Assembly: GCA_903813345.2 (NCBI GenBank)
Contig: CAIIXF020000001.1
Span: forward strand, 18,433,915 to 18,497,914
Length of the DNA stretch: 64,000 nucleotides
Direction of reading: 5' to 3'
DNA from: Owenia fusiformis
Taxonomy: Eukaryota; Annelida; Polychaeta; Sabellida; Oweniidae
Of this stretch, positions 36,857 to 50,545 are shown in pieces. Within the stretch, counting starts at the first letter, position 1; every line of letters starts with the position of its first letter. The position numbers were made by a program, and so were the translations under genes. The notes beneath the pieces were generated by a model that had not been told where the DNA came from, did no database searches, and was given only the letters and a program-made list of their open reading frames with translations.

Positions 36857-37470
36857 AGTCCATTTCGGGGCCATAAACACAGTATGCTATACGATGATTG
36901 AACTGGATCATTTCAGTTTGGAACCATAAACACAGAATACTATACCGTGTCTTTGTTTGAACTGGAACATTTCATCTTAGAACAATAAACATAAAATCTT
37001 ACACAGTGTCTTTGTTTAAACTGGACCATTCCATTTTGAGACCATAAACACAGAATAGCATACTGTGTCTTTGATTTACCTGACTCATTTCATTTTGTAA
37101 CCATAAACATAGAATGCTATACTGTGACTTTGTTTGAACCGGATCATTCCGTTTTGGGACCATGGGCATAAACACAGAATGCTATACTGTGTCTATGATT
37201 TAACTGGATCATTTCAGTTTGGAACTATGGACATAGAATTCTATACTGTGTCTATGATTGGCCTGGAGCATTTCAATTTGGAACTATGAACATAGAATGC
37301 TATATTGTGTCTATGATTGAACTGGACCATTTCAGTTTGGAACCATAAACACTAAATGCTGGTACATTCCTTTTTGGGACCATAAACACAGAATGTCATA
37401 CTGAGTCTTTGATTGAACTGGATCATTTCATTTTGGAACCATAAACATAGAATGCTATACTGTGTCTAGA
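36857..37470 (+). repeat. minisatellite, ~60-bp unit, about 10 copies
   Basis: Repeats of a unit with ATCATTTCAGTTTGGAACC, ATAAACACAGAATGCTATAC and TGTGTCTTTGATTGAACTGG. Copies are moderately diverged. Confidence 0.92.
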
Positions 37471-40400
37471 ATTAAAATGTGATAAGAGCAGCCTTTAATA
37501 CATAAAACTGATTTAAACAAAATCACTTAAATAGATAGATTGTTACCATCCATGTAAAGTTCAGTAAAGTAGGTACCAATCAGTACTAAATTATATTATA
37601 GGATCATGTTTTGTTCGAGACATTACATTTGTTAAATAAAATGAATTATGTAAATGATAAAGGTATTCTACTGTTTTGTCTTAATAACAGGCTATATTAT
37701 TTTTCTAATATTGCCTATTGTATTTTTTATTAAATCAATGTATAAAAAACAAGTGTCCTAAAATTGGAAAATGGTGCATGATCGATGATCATTGTGATAG
37801 CCATCACATCACATTTGAAAGCAAGATGAAAGAAGAGATTGAGAAGGCGTGGCCGGCCACCCTGAATGCTGATCATATCCAAATTATTGAAGGAAGCAAA
37901 CAGAATTCATTAGATTCGCATGGTGTGCTTGAGTAAACTGTTGTTGAAGATGTTTTGACAAAGAGCACATACAACGTCATGAGGATCATTTACTTTTTTT
38001 TAGAAATATCTTAAGTTTGAATGAATGTAACTATACGTATCATCAGATATGTATGGTCAATAGTGAAACGATGCAAACTTGAGAAGTAAAACTGTTACAA
38101 GACCAAAATTATTTCGTTTCACTTGTCCATTAGAATGTGGGTGGTATGTGAAGGCTGTTTAAAGATTGGTAGAAAATACGCAAAGTAAAACGCATTGTTG
38201 CAAGAAGATGTATGGAAAGAGTGTAGATTGCAGAGAGTCTTCAATTTAACAAACTCCAATTAGCACCAACTATACATGTTCCTGAGACAACGGTAAAACT
38301 AAAATGTAAGCTACAAAATGAAACCAAAACTCCATGAAAATCGACAGTCACTGAAACATGTTTTGAACAAATTGAACCGCCGTCCCTCCACTTTCACATA
38401 TACAAATAGTATAGTAGAGACATTACGTTGAGAAGAGAGGTTACAGAATACAATGGCTTTACTACACTAAACAAGGAACGTTGAGCAAAAACAAGTGCCA
38501 AGGGAATAGGACCAAAAATTGTTACAGAACACAAGAAAGAAAACATCTAAGAGTACACATGTCAAAAAGATCACAAACCCCAAATATCTCAAACAATAAT
38601 CTTACGTGAAGAGAAACACTTATACCCTTCCAACTACCATGCCATCAAGTACCATTATCACAATAAACTACTTTGCTAAATATGTAAGCACAAATGTCAA
38701 TTGAAGAAAGACCAAAATAATGAGAATGAGAAATACAGTTAGAAAATGAAACATTTAAGAGAACATAAGGAAACAATACTCCAATATCTAAAGTATCTTT
38801 AGTAAGGCTGTACTCTTCTTCCGTGCTTAAGCTGTCATTGCATGTCAAGCTTGGTAGGGGTAAGCAGATTGTTGGGATTGAGACAATAAGCTGGATATAT
38901 CTGAAACATTGACTGGCTTAGATGATTTACTGATATTATCTCCTATAGCCTCCCACCCCTGTCCATCACATCGTTTGTTCAATATCTTCTATTATTCACA
39001 ACACATCATGCTGGAATCGCTTGTAAGGCATTCATTTGCATTTCCATCTGCTCTTTACATTAAACACTCAAATAAAATATACATAAAATAGATAAAAGGC
39101 TTTTTGAATTGATATCTATGTTCTTGGTTTCTCCGCCTTGTAGAAAGTCTATCACTTTGTGGAGATAACGGCTCGGCAAGTTGATTATGTTTACTCACAT
39201 TACCATTTTGTATCCATGTATTTCTAAAGAAAAAATTAATAATTTGCAAGCATAGACAAAAAATGTCCGACAGTCTGGGTTGTGTGTGGATTATCAGTTG
39301 CTTAACTAAATAACGGAAATCTATATTTGAATACTAGTTATTAAGTTAGATTAATAGTTTATTTAATACTGTTACTCCTTAATTGAAAGTTGCCCTGCTG
39401 ACTTGGGAATCTTTTATTACGTAATTGTGCCTTTGATTTGCTTTGAGATAATCAACGTGTATGGTTAAAGTACAATGGTAGTCTTTACTGTGATTCTTAC
39501 CGTCTGGTCCCTTAGTGTTTTGCTTATTTTTTGCTCTTTTCACTGTATCTGTTGTTTTCCCGAATGTCCCATTTGTGCTGTCACAATATCAATGAGGTTT
39601 GCATTGACTGTTTGTTTACTAGCATTTATAACATTTAACCTGGGATCAGAACACCTTTGAAGACAAAAAGTATCTCATTAGACTAATCGACACCAGACCC
39701 TCTAGAGTTGACAGAGTAATATCAGTAAGAGACCTTTATATTAAAATTGCCAAGAGGGGTAACGTTTTGATTTCTAATTTGCAAATTGCTGCTCGCTTAC
39801 CCTGAATTCAGCTTCAGGTGTACAGGATAATCAATCACACACCTTTGATAATAGAGCTACATATGTTTCATGGAAAAACGCTACGGCATTAATTGGATTA
39901 ATCCATTAACAGAAAATGTTAACAAAAACTACTTAATAACTATAAGCCTACTCATCGACTCCATTGTTAAAGCTATGGATACATTTACTCCACAATTCAA
40001 AAATACTATTTCTATTTTGTTTTAGATAAATTAGTACTTAATGGCGTGACTCTGCAATACAGACACAAAGCAAATATGTTGACTTTGTATCTCGTATAGA
40101 AGGGATTATTTTTGTGGGCGATTTCACAAATTAATAATCAATGAGCGTCTATGGTATTTTTCCAAATTCTCGGACTGTAGATTCCCAGGGGATCGTTCTC
40201 ATGTGTTTTCTGACCACATTGACAATCGCCCTACCACAAACTGTATAATTATTTTTTGTAAGTCTATTTATAAATGATCAGGAAGTTGGACAAACAGCAG
40301 GCTTGGTCTGTTTGGCTAATTGTGTAATTTAATTCAGGTTTTCACAACTTTCACCGGCTATATGTACAAGTCAATTAAGATCAAAGGATTTAACTAATGT

Positions 40401-41170
40401 CTACTTTGCTATTAAGGAAATATTCTTTTAAACAAGAGGAAATTTCAGGCCATAGCAGTTGTTTGAAGTGACACCCTGCCAATCAAGGAGTAGCGCCGAT
40501 ACCTAGGGCCTATGATATCGTAGGGTTGCATTGTTTATACGAACATACAATATATGTTTTGACTCCTTTGATCATGAATAGAGTTTCATACTGAATATTG
40601 CTTTAATAAAATTAAGTTAATATTGATGTTTTTCATTTTTCATTTGTAAAGTGAACTTGCATTTCAGAGTAAAACGATACACCAAGACCAGCAGCATATT
40701 ATGTTTGTATACCTCTAACATCCCTATTGAGGAAAATATATATGAACATCAAAAATATAGTGACATCGATTATGTTTGTGGTGTGAAGAACCTAATAAAA
40801 TTATAGATTTAGATATCGATATGAATATATTGATGATAGCTAGTGACATTGATTATGTTTATTGAATGAGGGTAGCTAGCGGTTTTGATGGTGTTAAATG
40901 TATAAAGCCAATGAGACTAATGTATGTATGGCCAGGTACCAGGGAGAAGACCAAAGTAAAAATAGGTAAAAACACAGCCAAAAAATATAATCGAAAGAGA
41001 ACAACCGATGATAAAAGAAATGAGCCCCAATGTCCTAGACAATGATCTGACGTGGCATACCAAGAGGCAGTCTCAGGGAATGATACAGTTGTGTTCATGA
41101 CATGACATATGCTATTGGCATTACTGTTTCTGGTGTTACATTCATGTTCATGTACTATTCAAAATGTTCA
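37471..41170. other. intergenic, nothing firmly recognised
   Basis: AT-rich. A 72-codon frame at 37718-37936 is the only stretch with a somewhat protein-like composition. It has no recognised motif and is not called. Confidence 0.4.
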
Positions 41171-42615
41171 ATGATGTCATCAGTTTCTCTCATGCCAAAG
41201 AAATCACAAATATGACATCAATGTTCCTTTCATACCATAAGCATCACCAATGCCACCATTTTCACTCATGCAATAAACATAATCAATGTCACGTGTTTAG
41301 CTTAAGCCATAAACATCATCAATGCCACCAGTTTCTCTCATTCTAATAACACCACCAGTTTCTTTGATACCATAAACATCATCAGTGTCATAAGTCTCTT
41401 TCACAACACAAACGTCAGCAATGTCGCAAGTTTCTCTCATACCATAAACATTATCAATGCTACCAATCCCTCTCATATCATAAATGACACAAGTGTCACC
41501 AGATTCTCTCATGCAATAAACATCAAATTAATCAGAGTCACCAGTCCCTCTTATACCATAACAACATTCATTAATACCACTTCTTCTCTCATACAATAAA
41601 CATCATCAATGTCACTTGTCCCTCTCATACAATAACATCATCAGTGTCCCCAGTCTATCTAGTCTTGCTTCAAGACTGGCTCTCTATCTAATCATAACAT
41701 CAGTTGTTAGAGTAGATGGTCCTGGGTCTTGAAGCAAGACTACAGTCTATCTCGTGCAGTATATTTTATCAATGCCGCTAGTTACTCTAATGCAATAATC
41801 ATTAATGTTACGAGTTCTTTTTATTCCATAAACGTCATCAGCGTCCCTAGTCCTTTTCGTACCATAAACAACATTAATATCACTAGTTTCTCATGTAATA
41901 AACAGCATCTATGTTAGGAGTTCTTTCCAATTCCATAAACATCATCAGTGTCATCAGTCTCTCCCATACAGTAAACATCATCAATGTCACTAATTTCTCT
42001 CATACAATAAACATCATCGATGTCACCAGTCTCTCCCATACAATAAACATCATCAATGTCACTAGTTTCTCTCATACAATAAACATCATCTATGTCACCA
42101 GTCTCTCTAATACAATAAACATCATCAATGTCACTAGTTTCACTCATATAATAAACATCATCTATGTCACTCATCTCTCTCATACTGTTACATCGTCAGT
42201 GTCACTAGTTTCTCTCATACAATAAAAATCATCAATGTCACCAGTCTCTCTCATACAATAAACATCATCAGTGTCACCAGTTTCTCTCATACAATAAACA
42301 TCGTCAATGTCACTAGTTTCTCTCATTCAATAAACATCATATATGTCACCAGTCTCTCTCATACAATAAACATCGTCAATGTCACTAGTTTCTCTCATAC
42401 AATAAACATCATCTATGTCACCAGTCTCTCTTTTATACAATAAATATCATCAATGTCACTAGTTTCTCTCATACAACAAACGTAAACATCATCAATGTCA
42501 CCAGTCTCTCCCATACAATAAACATCATCGGTGTCACTACTTTCTCTCATAAAATAAACATCATCATTGTCGTTCGTCTCTCTCATACAATAAACATCGT
42601 CAGTGTCACTAGTTC
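41171..42615. repeat. minisatellite, ~35-bp unit (first block)
   Basis: Dozens of copies of a ~35-base unit with TCTCTCATACAATAAACATC and ATCAATGTCACTAGT. The block is interrupted by the small element at 41660-41742. Confidence 0.95.
41660..41742. mobile_element. 83-bp MITE with 17-bp inverted ends and ~9-bp target duplication
   Basis: TAGTCTTGCTTCAAGAC at the left and its exact reverse complement at the right, flanked by CAGTCTATC on both sides (41651-41659 and 41743-41751). A 9-10-bp duplication suggests a Mutator-like origin. It is inserted in the minisatellite. Confidence 0.8.
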
Positions 42616-42657
42616 AATGATCTTTCAATCAAGAAAGTTTCGTAGCTCTATTCCAAA

Positions 42658-42941
42658 TGATTTTATGTCCATTTTACAAAACATGGTCAAAATGCCGATC
42701 TTGTCTTTACAGGCAAACTTGAACTCATCAGGTGGAGTTTTCTCAAAGATATCTTGTGTAATGGCTCTCATTTTCATTTTTCTCTCGAATCTCTTGATTC
42801 AACTTTCTGATGCTTCTAAGGGTGTTAGTGTACACAAAATCTTTGAAATAGCCCCAACGATAAAATTCTGAAGGTTCGTATTGAGTGATTTTGGTATGTT
42901 TTGGAATTTGGAGTATGTTTTGTAAAATGGCCATAAAATCA
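42658..42941. mobile_element. inverted-end insertion in the minisatellite (284 bp)
   Basis: TGATTTTATGTCCATTTTAC at the left and the near reverse complement at 42915-42941 bound a non-repeat segment between two blocks of the 35-bp array. No clear target duplication was found and the ends may lie slightly further out. Probably a MITE. Confidence 0.55.
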
Positions 42942-42949
42942 CCCTTTAC

Positions 42950-43180
42950 AATAAACACATCAATGTCACCAGTTCTTTTATTCCATAAATATTACCAGTG
43001 TCACTATAGTCCTTCTCTATACCATAAACAACATTAATATCACTTGCTCCTCTCATACAATACACATGATCAGTGTCATAAGTCCCTTTCACACCACAAA
43101 CACCATCAATGTCACAAGTCTCTTTCATACAATAAACATCATCAATGTCAATAGTCCCTCTCGTACCATAAACATCATCA
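42950..43180. repeat. minisatellite, ~35-bp unit (second block)
   Basis: Continuation of the TCTCATACAATAAACATCATC array after the insertion at 42658-42941. Confidence 0.9.
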
Positions 43181-43540
43181 TCATTCGAAGAGGGACCCGG
43201 CTAGGGTTTACCTCACAGATCATTTGACCCTCACGCTATGGATATCCTGCATGTTCCTTGTAGAACAGAACAGTAATCATTGCTTAGGAATAAACATTAC
43301 CAACTGACGAAGCACCAAAGGCAGGCAGGTACCAACTGGGGCCACCGCTAGCACAGGTGGAGGTTTAATCAACTCTGCCGGGGGCACCTTCCAAATAATG
43401 ATCGGATATAGTCGGACCATGGGCAAAGTCCCATTGCGTAGCCCCCGAAATCTGAGGAAGGAGACTACTGATAATGTGTCTCGGCAGCCAGTATTGATGA
43501 GCACTTTGTGTTTTATTTATGAACATCAATATAAATGGTT
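43181..43540. other. unidentified ~360-bp insertion in the minisatellite
   Basis: A GC-richer segment (CGAAGAGGGACCCGGCTAGG at its start) unlike the repeats on both sides. It could be a SINE or a piece of a LINE; I cannot assign it. A 75-codon frame exists on each strand, without a recognised domain. Confidence 0.4.
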
Positions 43541-43720
43541 ATTTTCATTCCATAAACATCACCAATGTCATAGTTTCTCTCATTTCATAAACATCATCAA
43601 TGTCATGGTTTCTCTCATTTCATAAACATCATCAATGCCATGGTTTCTCTCATTTCATAAACATCATCGATATTTCTAATTCGCATATTCGTATACCATA
43701 ATCATCAGCAAAGTCAATGA
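43541..43720. repeat. minisatellite, ~35-bp unit (third block)
   Basis: CATTTCATAAACATCATCAA repeats, closely similar to one another and diverged from the first block. Confidence 0.85.
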
Positions 43721-45289
43721 CTCCTATACATTACTAAGTTCTGACAAGAGAGGAGAGCTTTGACAGTCTCCCGAGGGAGACGCCTTCAAACAAAAGGTCG
43801 CTTTGATACAGGACATAAATATATCAATCATTTCAAGACGTAATACTATACCTGCATATCGTTTTTAATAACAAACCATGATTTCGTTTCAGAAAATCAC
43901 CTTTACATCCGCAAGTACCACATAAAAATATTACTTTTTTGTAATTTTAGATTTCAAAGCGGAAAAATTGTTTATATCACGATATCTTTTTACCAATGTA
44001 ATCTTTAGATTTGATTTATCAATTGCATTCACTACTGGCATATTAATTATGAGTTCACTTCTTAAAGGGTGATGAAAATATCTGATGCAGGCGAACTTTA
44101 ATCATAAGAGAATTGATGTGGTTTTGCATAATTAATAAAACCATTGTCCCAGGTTGGTTTAATGAATGGTTGTATATCACCCAGTCTTTCAAGCTATTCT
44201 ACACATTATCCGCAGAAGGTTTGGCTCCAAACTTCCTCATCAAATATTGATAAAAACTCCTTGTTTATAAAACAATGCAATTTCGTTCAACTACATCATT
44301 ACCAGGTATGATATGTCGTGTTGGTTTAAAAGTCCCTTTCTCAATAATACAATCCTGTGGATAAAATAAACTGGAGGATGTGGGGCTAGGGGCCTAGAGT
44401 GTGCACCCCCCCCCCCCCCCCCCCCAACGACAACACAAATAAACATGGATTCTTTATTTTTGGACCTTTTACACAAATTCTATTTGTCAAGAATGAATTT
44501 TACGTAAATATCTAGGCAGACAGATCAGAGTAACGCGAATTTTAGTTTGGGGATGTATCGTCATAAACATTTAGATGGTTGCGAAAGTTAATCTGACTAC
44601 TCATCCCACTATCCCATTACTATAGAGCTCATTACCTCAACGTGACAAAAAAGTTCTTACGGCAATGGTGTGAACATTATCATACGATATCATATGATTT
44701 CAAAATGATGACTCCCTAAACCTTTCTCAGTCACAATTAATCACCGAACCATGGATACCATGATAGAATTTGGCGATGCTGTCGTTAACCTACGGAAATA
44801 AATCAGGCACATCCTTTGGCAACACTTTATCATTGATATTACCCCCCTGTGTCTACTTATCAAACTGTTATGATGCTCAATAATTTTATGATTGTTTGTC
44901 ATCGCTTTTATTCATAAATCATCAGAAAAAGCTTTGTAGTAGACCTTTGAAGCATATATTTGGCTATCGTTATTGATTCATTTGGATAAGATACTGTCAG
45001 AAGCACCAGACAATACGTCGTTACTCCTGAAGAACTTTGTTTGCTTTAAAGCATTGTTTTTATCATTCTCAATTCATATTTATGGTTGGATTCCTACGCG
45101 AATAGATAGTAAATTGGAATAATTGAAATGGACCTATATTAGTACAACATTTGTTGCAAGTTCTTGTGACCACCTACAACCCACCCCTACCCCCCCCCCC
45201 CCCAAGAAGCAGAAAATGGAGTCCAAGTCCAAGACAAAATATATATACAGTATGTCATATAGTTTCCTGAATAAGATATGCTTACACTC
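43721..45289. other. intergenic with poly-C tracts
   Basis: No gene recognised. Poly-C runs occur at about 44406-44425 and 45190-45203. Confidence 0.4.
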
Positions 45290-45552
45290 AAGTCTATCGA
45301 AGGAGATCTAATTATACCCGATAGTCTCCTGAGGGAGATCTCTTTATAAACTAAATGGTCTCCTTGGGGAGCTCTCTCTGACTATATATTAAATGGCCCC
45401 CTGAGGGAGATCTCTCTATATACTGAATGGTCTCCTGGGGTAGATCTTTCTATTTACTACATTAAGTGGTCTCCTGAGAGAGTAACACCCAAAGGTTTCC
45501 TGATATAAGAAAGATAATTATATACTCAATTGTGTCCTGGGGGATATATATA
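45290..45552. repeat. ~57-bp minisatellite, left part
   Basis: Degenerate copies of TGGTCTCCTGAGGGAGATCT with ATATACTAAA spacers. The same array resumes at 46155 after the MITE. Confidence 0.8.
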
Positions 45553-46154
45553 CAGGGTGTCAAATAAGTCCCCCCTCTACAGCCAAAACCAAGATATATG
45601 GTACCAAGTGTGATATATCATTGGAAAGGTCGTCCAAAGTTACATTGATTGGCATAAATCTGATACATGTCAATCCATGTCACAAATTTTTACATCGTAT
45701 CAATTGAGGTGACCATAGGCCTAGAAACATGGCAATTTGGCGTATTTGGCAGGATTTTAAGAATCGAGTATCTGAAAAGTCAAAGGACCTAAAATGACAA
45801 CCTATGTATATGGCAATGAATTAAACCAATTTCTGGATAGGGTAAGATAAGTAGAAAATAAAGGTGCAAGGAAAGTGGTGAAAACCTTTTTGTGCAAAGT
45901 GGAATGCGAAAAAGTTACCTTTTTGACATATTTCTGAGTTCATATCCTTCCCATTTTGACGCAATAAAAGCTGCTAAGGAGGGTACACTAACTATAAAGG
46001 ACATCATGAAAATATAGGTGAATTTCATCTAAAATACTTGAGAGTTGGTATGTTAACATAACTTTGGATGATCTTTCCAATGATATATCACACTAGGTAC
46101 CATCTATTAAGATTTTAGCTGTAGCAGGGGGGACGGGACTTATTTGACACCCTG
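45553..46154. mobile_element. mariner-like MITE, TA-flanked (602 bp), inside the minisatellite
   Basis: Ends CAGGGTGTCAAATAAGTCCC and reverse complement, TA on both sides. Inverted arms run for about 110 bases (for example GTGATATATCATTGGAAAG against CTTTCCAATGATATATCAC). No transposase frame. Confidence 0.9.
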
Positions 46155-46490
46155 TATATATACTAAGTGGTTTTTTGATGGAAATCTATACTTCATAGCT
46201 TCTTGGTCATATATACTATATGGTCTCCTGATGGAGATCTATTCTATATATACTTCATCGCCTAAGGAGATAAATATACACTAAATGGTCTCTAAGGGAA
46301 GTTGTACAATATTCCATGGCCTCTTGGGGGAGATTTATATATACTTCGGTTAACACTTCATCGCCTCTTGCAGGAGATACTTACATACTAAATAGTCTCC
46401 TAAGGGAGTTATTATATATTTACCTCGTAGACTCATGAGGGAGATCTATAAATACAAATTGGACACCTGGTGGAGACCTATACTTTGGAT
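46155..46490. repeat. ~57-bp minisatellite, right part
   Basis: Continues the TCTCCTGATGGAGATCT motif with TATATACTAAATGG spacers. Confidence 0.75.
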
Positions 46491-46919
46491 GGGGGCGTGA
46501 TAGGCTTTTGATTTGTCATTTGTTTCAAGCTGTAGCAGATATCTGGCTGTTCGTATTATAATCTCATAAAGTCAATAAAAAATGAAACGATAGACGGATC
46601 AGATGTCTGCTTCACTGCCCCCCCCCCCCCATGATACTGAAATAATAGATAGATCACGTGGAGGCATCTGATCTGTCTATTGTAAGGGGGGGGCATATTT
46701 GAAGTATGAAAAAGAATATTCCGCCCAAGCGTGTAAAATATTTTTGAGTCCCTAAAACCCGTGGGCCCAAATTTTGAAAAGTTAAGGCCCATTTTCTTAA
46801 TAATTTGGCCTAAAATTAAACAGTAAGGCCATTTATGCCAAAGAAGGCCCATTAATCGCCCCCCCCCAAAAAAAAATGTTTGAGCCCAATTTTTGGGGGG
46901 TTCCCCCCCCCCCACCAGA
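46491..46919. other. poly-C/poly-G rich repeat remnants
   Basis: Contains poly-C runs near 46617, 46859 and 46904 and repeated GGCCCATTTT/AAGGCCCA phrases. Probably a degraded repeat of unknown family. Confidence 0.4.
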
Positions 46920-48430
46920 TCCCTCAGTGGTTTGAGGGAAGTGTCACAGATATGTGGCTGTTCGTATTATTTAAAAACAATACGAGGAGAGTGTGGTAGA
47001 TATCTAATCTGTCTATTCTTTCAAACTTTTGGGAGGAGTGTAATTAAGATATATCAGGCATCAGTAAGTTTCAAACTAACTGAGGGTAGTATAAGTTCAA
47101 TTTCTTTCAAATTTATTGAGGAGAGTGCAGCAGGCATCTGAACATTTATTGTTTTTATCTATTATTGAACACAATGGAGGGAGTGAAATTCGCTAAAATA
47201 TGAGCTGTACTCATATACGTATTATTTTATTCTATCTAGTGTATCCAAGCTTATTGATGGGGGTGTAATTGATTTATGAACAATCCACACACTTTCAATA
47301 TATCGAGGTATTAGTGTATTGGGCATCTTGACATTCTTTCAAACTTATTGATGGGGGTGTAATTGATATATGAAAAATTCATACTATTTCAATGCATTAA
47401 GGAATGTGTAATAGGCATCTTTACATTCTTTCAAACGTATTGATGGGGTGTTATTGAAATATGAAAATTCATACTATTTCAATGCATTAAGGAATGTGTA
47501 ATAGGCATCTTTACATTCTTTCAAACTTATTGATGGGGTGCAATCGATGTATGAAAAATTCAAATTATTTCTTTGCATCGAGGTAAGTGTATTAGGCATC
47601 TTTACATTCTTTCAAATCTATTGATGGGGTGTAATTGATATATGAAAAATTCATACAATTTCAATGCATTAAAGGAAGTGTATTAGGCATCTTTACACTG
47701 TTTCAAATCTATTGATGGGGTGTAATTGAAATATGAAAAATACATACAATTTCAATGAATTAAGGGAAGTGTATTAGGTATTTTTACATTCTTTCAAACT
47801 TATTGATGGGGGTGTATTTGATATATGAAAAATTCATACCATTTCAGTGTATTAAGGGAAGTGTATTAGGCATCTTTACATTCTTTCAAACGTATTGATG
47901 GGGGTGTATTTGATATATGAAAAATTCATACCATTTCAATGTATAAAGGGAAGTGTATAAGGCACTTTATCTGTAAATTCTTTCAAACATATTGATGGAG
48001 GTGCAATTGATATATGAACTATTCAATTATTTCAATGTATTAAAGGAATTGTATTAGGCATCTAATCTGTCTATTATCACAAACATATATATTAAAGGGG
48101 TGTAATTGATATTTCAACTATTCATATTATTTCAATGTATTAAGGCCTTTATCGAGGTAAGTGTAGCAGACATCTAATCTGTCTATTCTCTCAAGCTTAT
48201 TGAGGGGGTTTGATTGATATCTGAACTATACATATTATTTCATTGTAGGGAGGTGTATAATGCATCTTTAATATCTGTAAATTGTTTCATACTTGTCTAG
48301 GGGAGTGTAATAGATAAAATGAACAATTCACATTGTTTATACAATTATCATATTCTTTCAATGTATAACAGTGACGTGTATTAGGCATCTGCCCTGAATA
48401 TTCTTTCAAATTTATTGAGGGGAGTGTAAC
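46920..48430. repeat. minisatellite, ~90-bp unit
   Basis: Copies of a ~90-base unit with AGGCATCTTTACATTCTTTC, TATTGATGGGGTGTAATTGA and TATGAAAAATTCATACAATT, recurring near 47414, 47503, 47594, 47683, 47776 and 47866. Flanking copies are more diverged. Confidence 0.9.
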
Positions 48431-50545
48431 AGGCATATTATCCGTCCATTCTCTTTATTTATTAGCGCTCATGCATCTGATCTGGCATCAAACTTATCAT
48501 GGGGAGTGTATCAAGCATCTCATGAATCTGTTTATTCTTTCAAAATCATTTAGGGGAGTGTAGCAAATATCTAATCCGCCCGTTGTTTCAAACTTATCAT
48601 TGGGAGTATCGGATATCAAGCATCTTATGAATCCTTTTATTCTTTCAAAACTATTCAGGGGAGTGCAGCAAATATCTAATCCGCCCGTTGTTTCAAACTT
48701 ATTATTGGGAGTGTATCAAGCATCTTATGAATCTGTTTATTCTTTCAAAACTATTTAGGGTAGTGTAGCAAATATCTAATCCGCCCATTGTTTCAAACTT
48801 ATTATTGGGAGTGTATCAAGCATCTTATGAATCTGTTTATTCTTTCAAAACTATTTAGGGTAGTGTAGCAAATATCTAACCCGCCCATTGTTTCAAACTT
48901 ATCATTGGGAGTATCGGATATCAAGCATCTTATGAATCCTTTTATTCTTTCAAAACTATTTAGGGGGGTGTAGCAAATATCTTATCCGCCCGTTGTTTCA
49001 AACTTATCATTGGGAGTGTATCAAGCATCTTATAAATATGTTTATTCTTTCACATTTATTTAGGGGAGTATAGCAAATATCTAATCCGCCCATTGTTTCA
49101 AACTTATTCAGGGGAGTGTAGCAAATATCTTATCCGACCATTGTTTCAAACATATTATCGGGAGTGTATCAATCATCTTATGAATCTGTTCATTCTTTTA
49201 ATTTATTTAGGGGCCGAGTGTAGGAAATATCTAATCTTATCATTTTAATTTGGGAGTATCGGATATCAACCATCTTATGAATCTTTTTATTCTTTCATAT
49301 TTATTTAGGGGAGTGTAGCAAATATCTTATGTTCCAACACTTCAGCAATGAATTATTTTACTGTTATATGACCTTTATCTTTTATAAAAAAAAAACACAA
49401 TATACGCTCCGCGCCACATTGTTAAAATATGTATGTACAGGGTGTTCCATATGTAAAATAATAATGGAATAAATTGTATGGAACAATAAACTTAAATTGT
49501 ATGGAACAATAAACTTAAACTTAATCCGCCCATTTTTTCAAACTCGTCATTTGGGAGTATCGGATATCAAGCATCTTATGAATTTGTTCATTCTTTTATA
49601 TTTATTTAGGGGAGTGTAGCAAATATCTAATCCGCCCATTATTTCAAACATATTATCGGGAGTGTATCAATCATATTATCTGTTTATTCTTTCATATTTA
49701 TTTAGCGTAGTGTAGCAGATGTCTGATCTGTCTTATTGCTTTAAACTTATTATTGGAAGTGTATCAAGCATTTCATTCCTCTATTCTTTCAAATTTATCT
49801 AGCGTAGTGTAGCACATGTCTGATCTCCCCATTATTTCAAACTTATTATCAGGAGTGTATGAAGCATATTATCTGTTTATTCTTTCAAATTTATTTAAGG
49901 GAGTGTAGCAGGTGTCTAATCTGCCCATTGTTTCAAACTTATTATTGGAAGTGTACCAGGCATCTTATCTATTTATTGTTTCAAATTTATTTTGGGCAGT
50001 GAAGCAGATGTCTGTACTGCATATTCTTTCAGATTTATTTAGGAGAGCGTAGCAGATGTCTGATCTAACTTATCATTGGGAGATTATAGGCCATCTTATC
50101 TCTCTATTCTTTCAAATTTATTTAGGGGAGTGTGGCAGATGTCTGATCAGTCCCTTGTTTCAAACATATTATCGGGAGTGTATCAAGCATCTTATCCCTC
50201 TTTTCTTTCAAATTTATTTTGGGGAGTGTAGCACATGTCTGATTTGTCCATTGTTTCAAACATTTTATCGGGAGTGTATCAAGTATCTTATCCCTCTATT
50301 CTTTCAAATTTATTTAGAGGAGTGTGGCAGATGTCTGATCTGCAAACATATTATCGGGAGTGTATCAGGCATCTTATCTGTTTATTCTTTCAAATTTATT
50401 TAGGGGAGTGTAGTAGATATCATATTGCTTCAAACTTATTATTGGGAGTGTATCAAGCATCTTTTTTGTCTATTCTTTCTTTATTAAGGGGGTGTAGTAG
50501 ATATCTGATCTGTCCATTGCTTTCAACTTGTTAAGGGGGTGTAAT
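48431..50545. repeat. minisatellite, ~102-bp unit
   Basis: Copies of a ~102-base unit with AGCATCTTATGAATCTGTTT, GGGGAGTGTAGCAAATATCT and GCCCATTGTTTCAAACTTAT (for example 48718 and 48820). It is related to the preceding ~90-bp family. A CAGGGTGTTCCATATG end of a mariner-like MITE near 49439 interrupts it, with no matching second end found. Confidence 0.9.

Noticed and set aside
37718-37936. 72-codon frame with KMKEEIEKAWPATLNA
   Set aside because: Somewhat protein-like composition but no recognised domain, no supporting exon neighbours and no clear splice signals.
41911-42225. 104-codon frame with repeating INVTSLSHT units
   Set aside because: Translation of the 35-bp minisatellite; the same region is open on the other strand.
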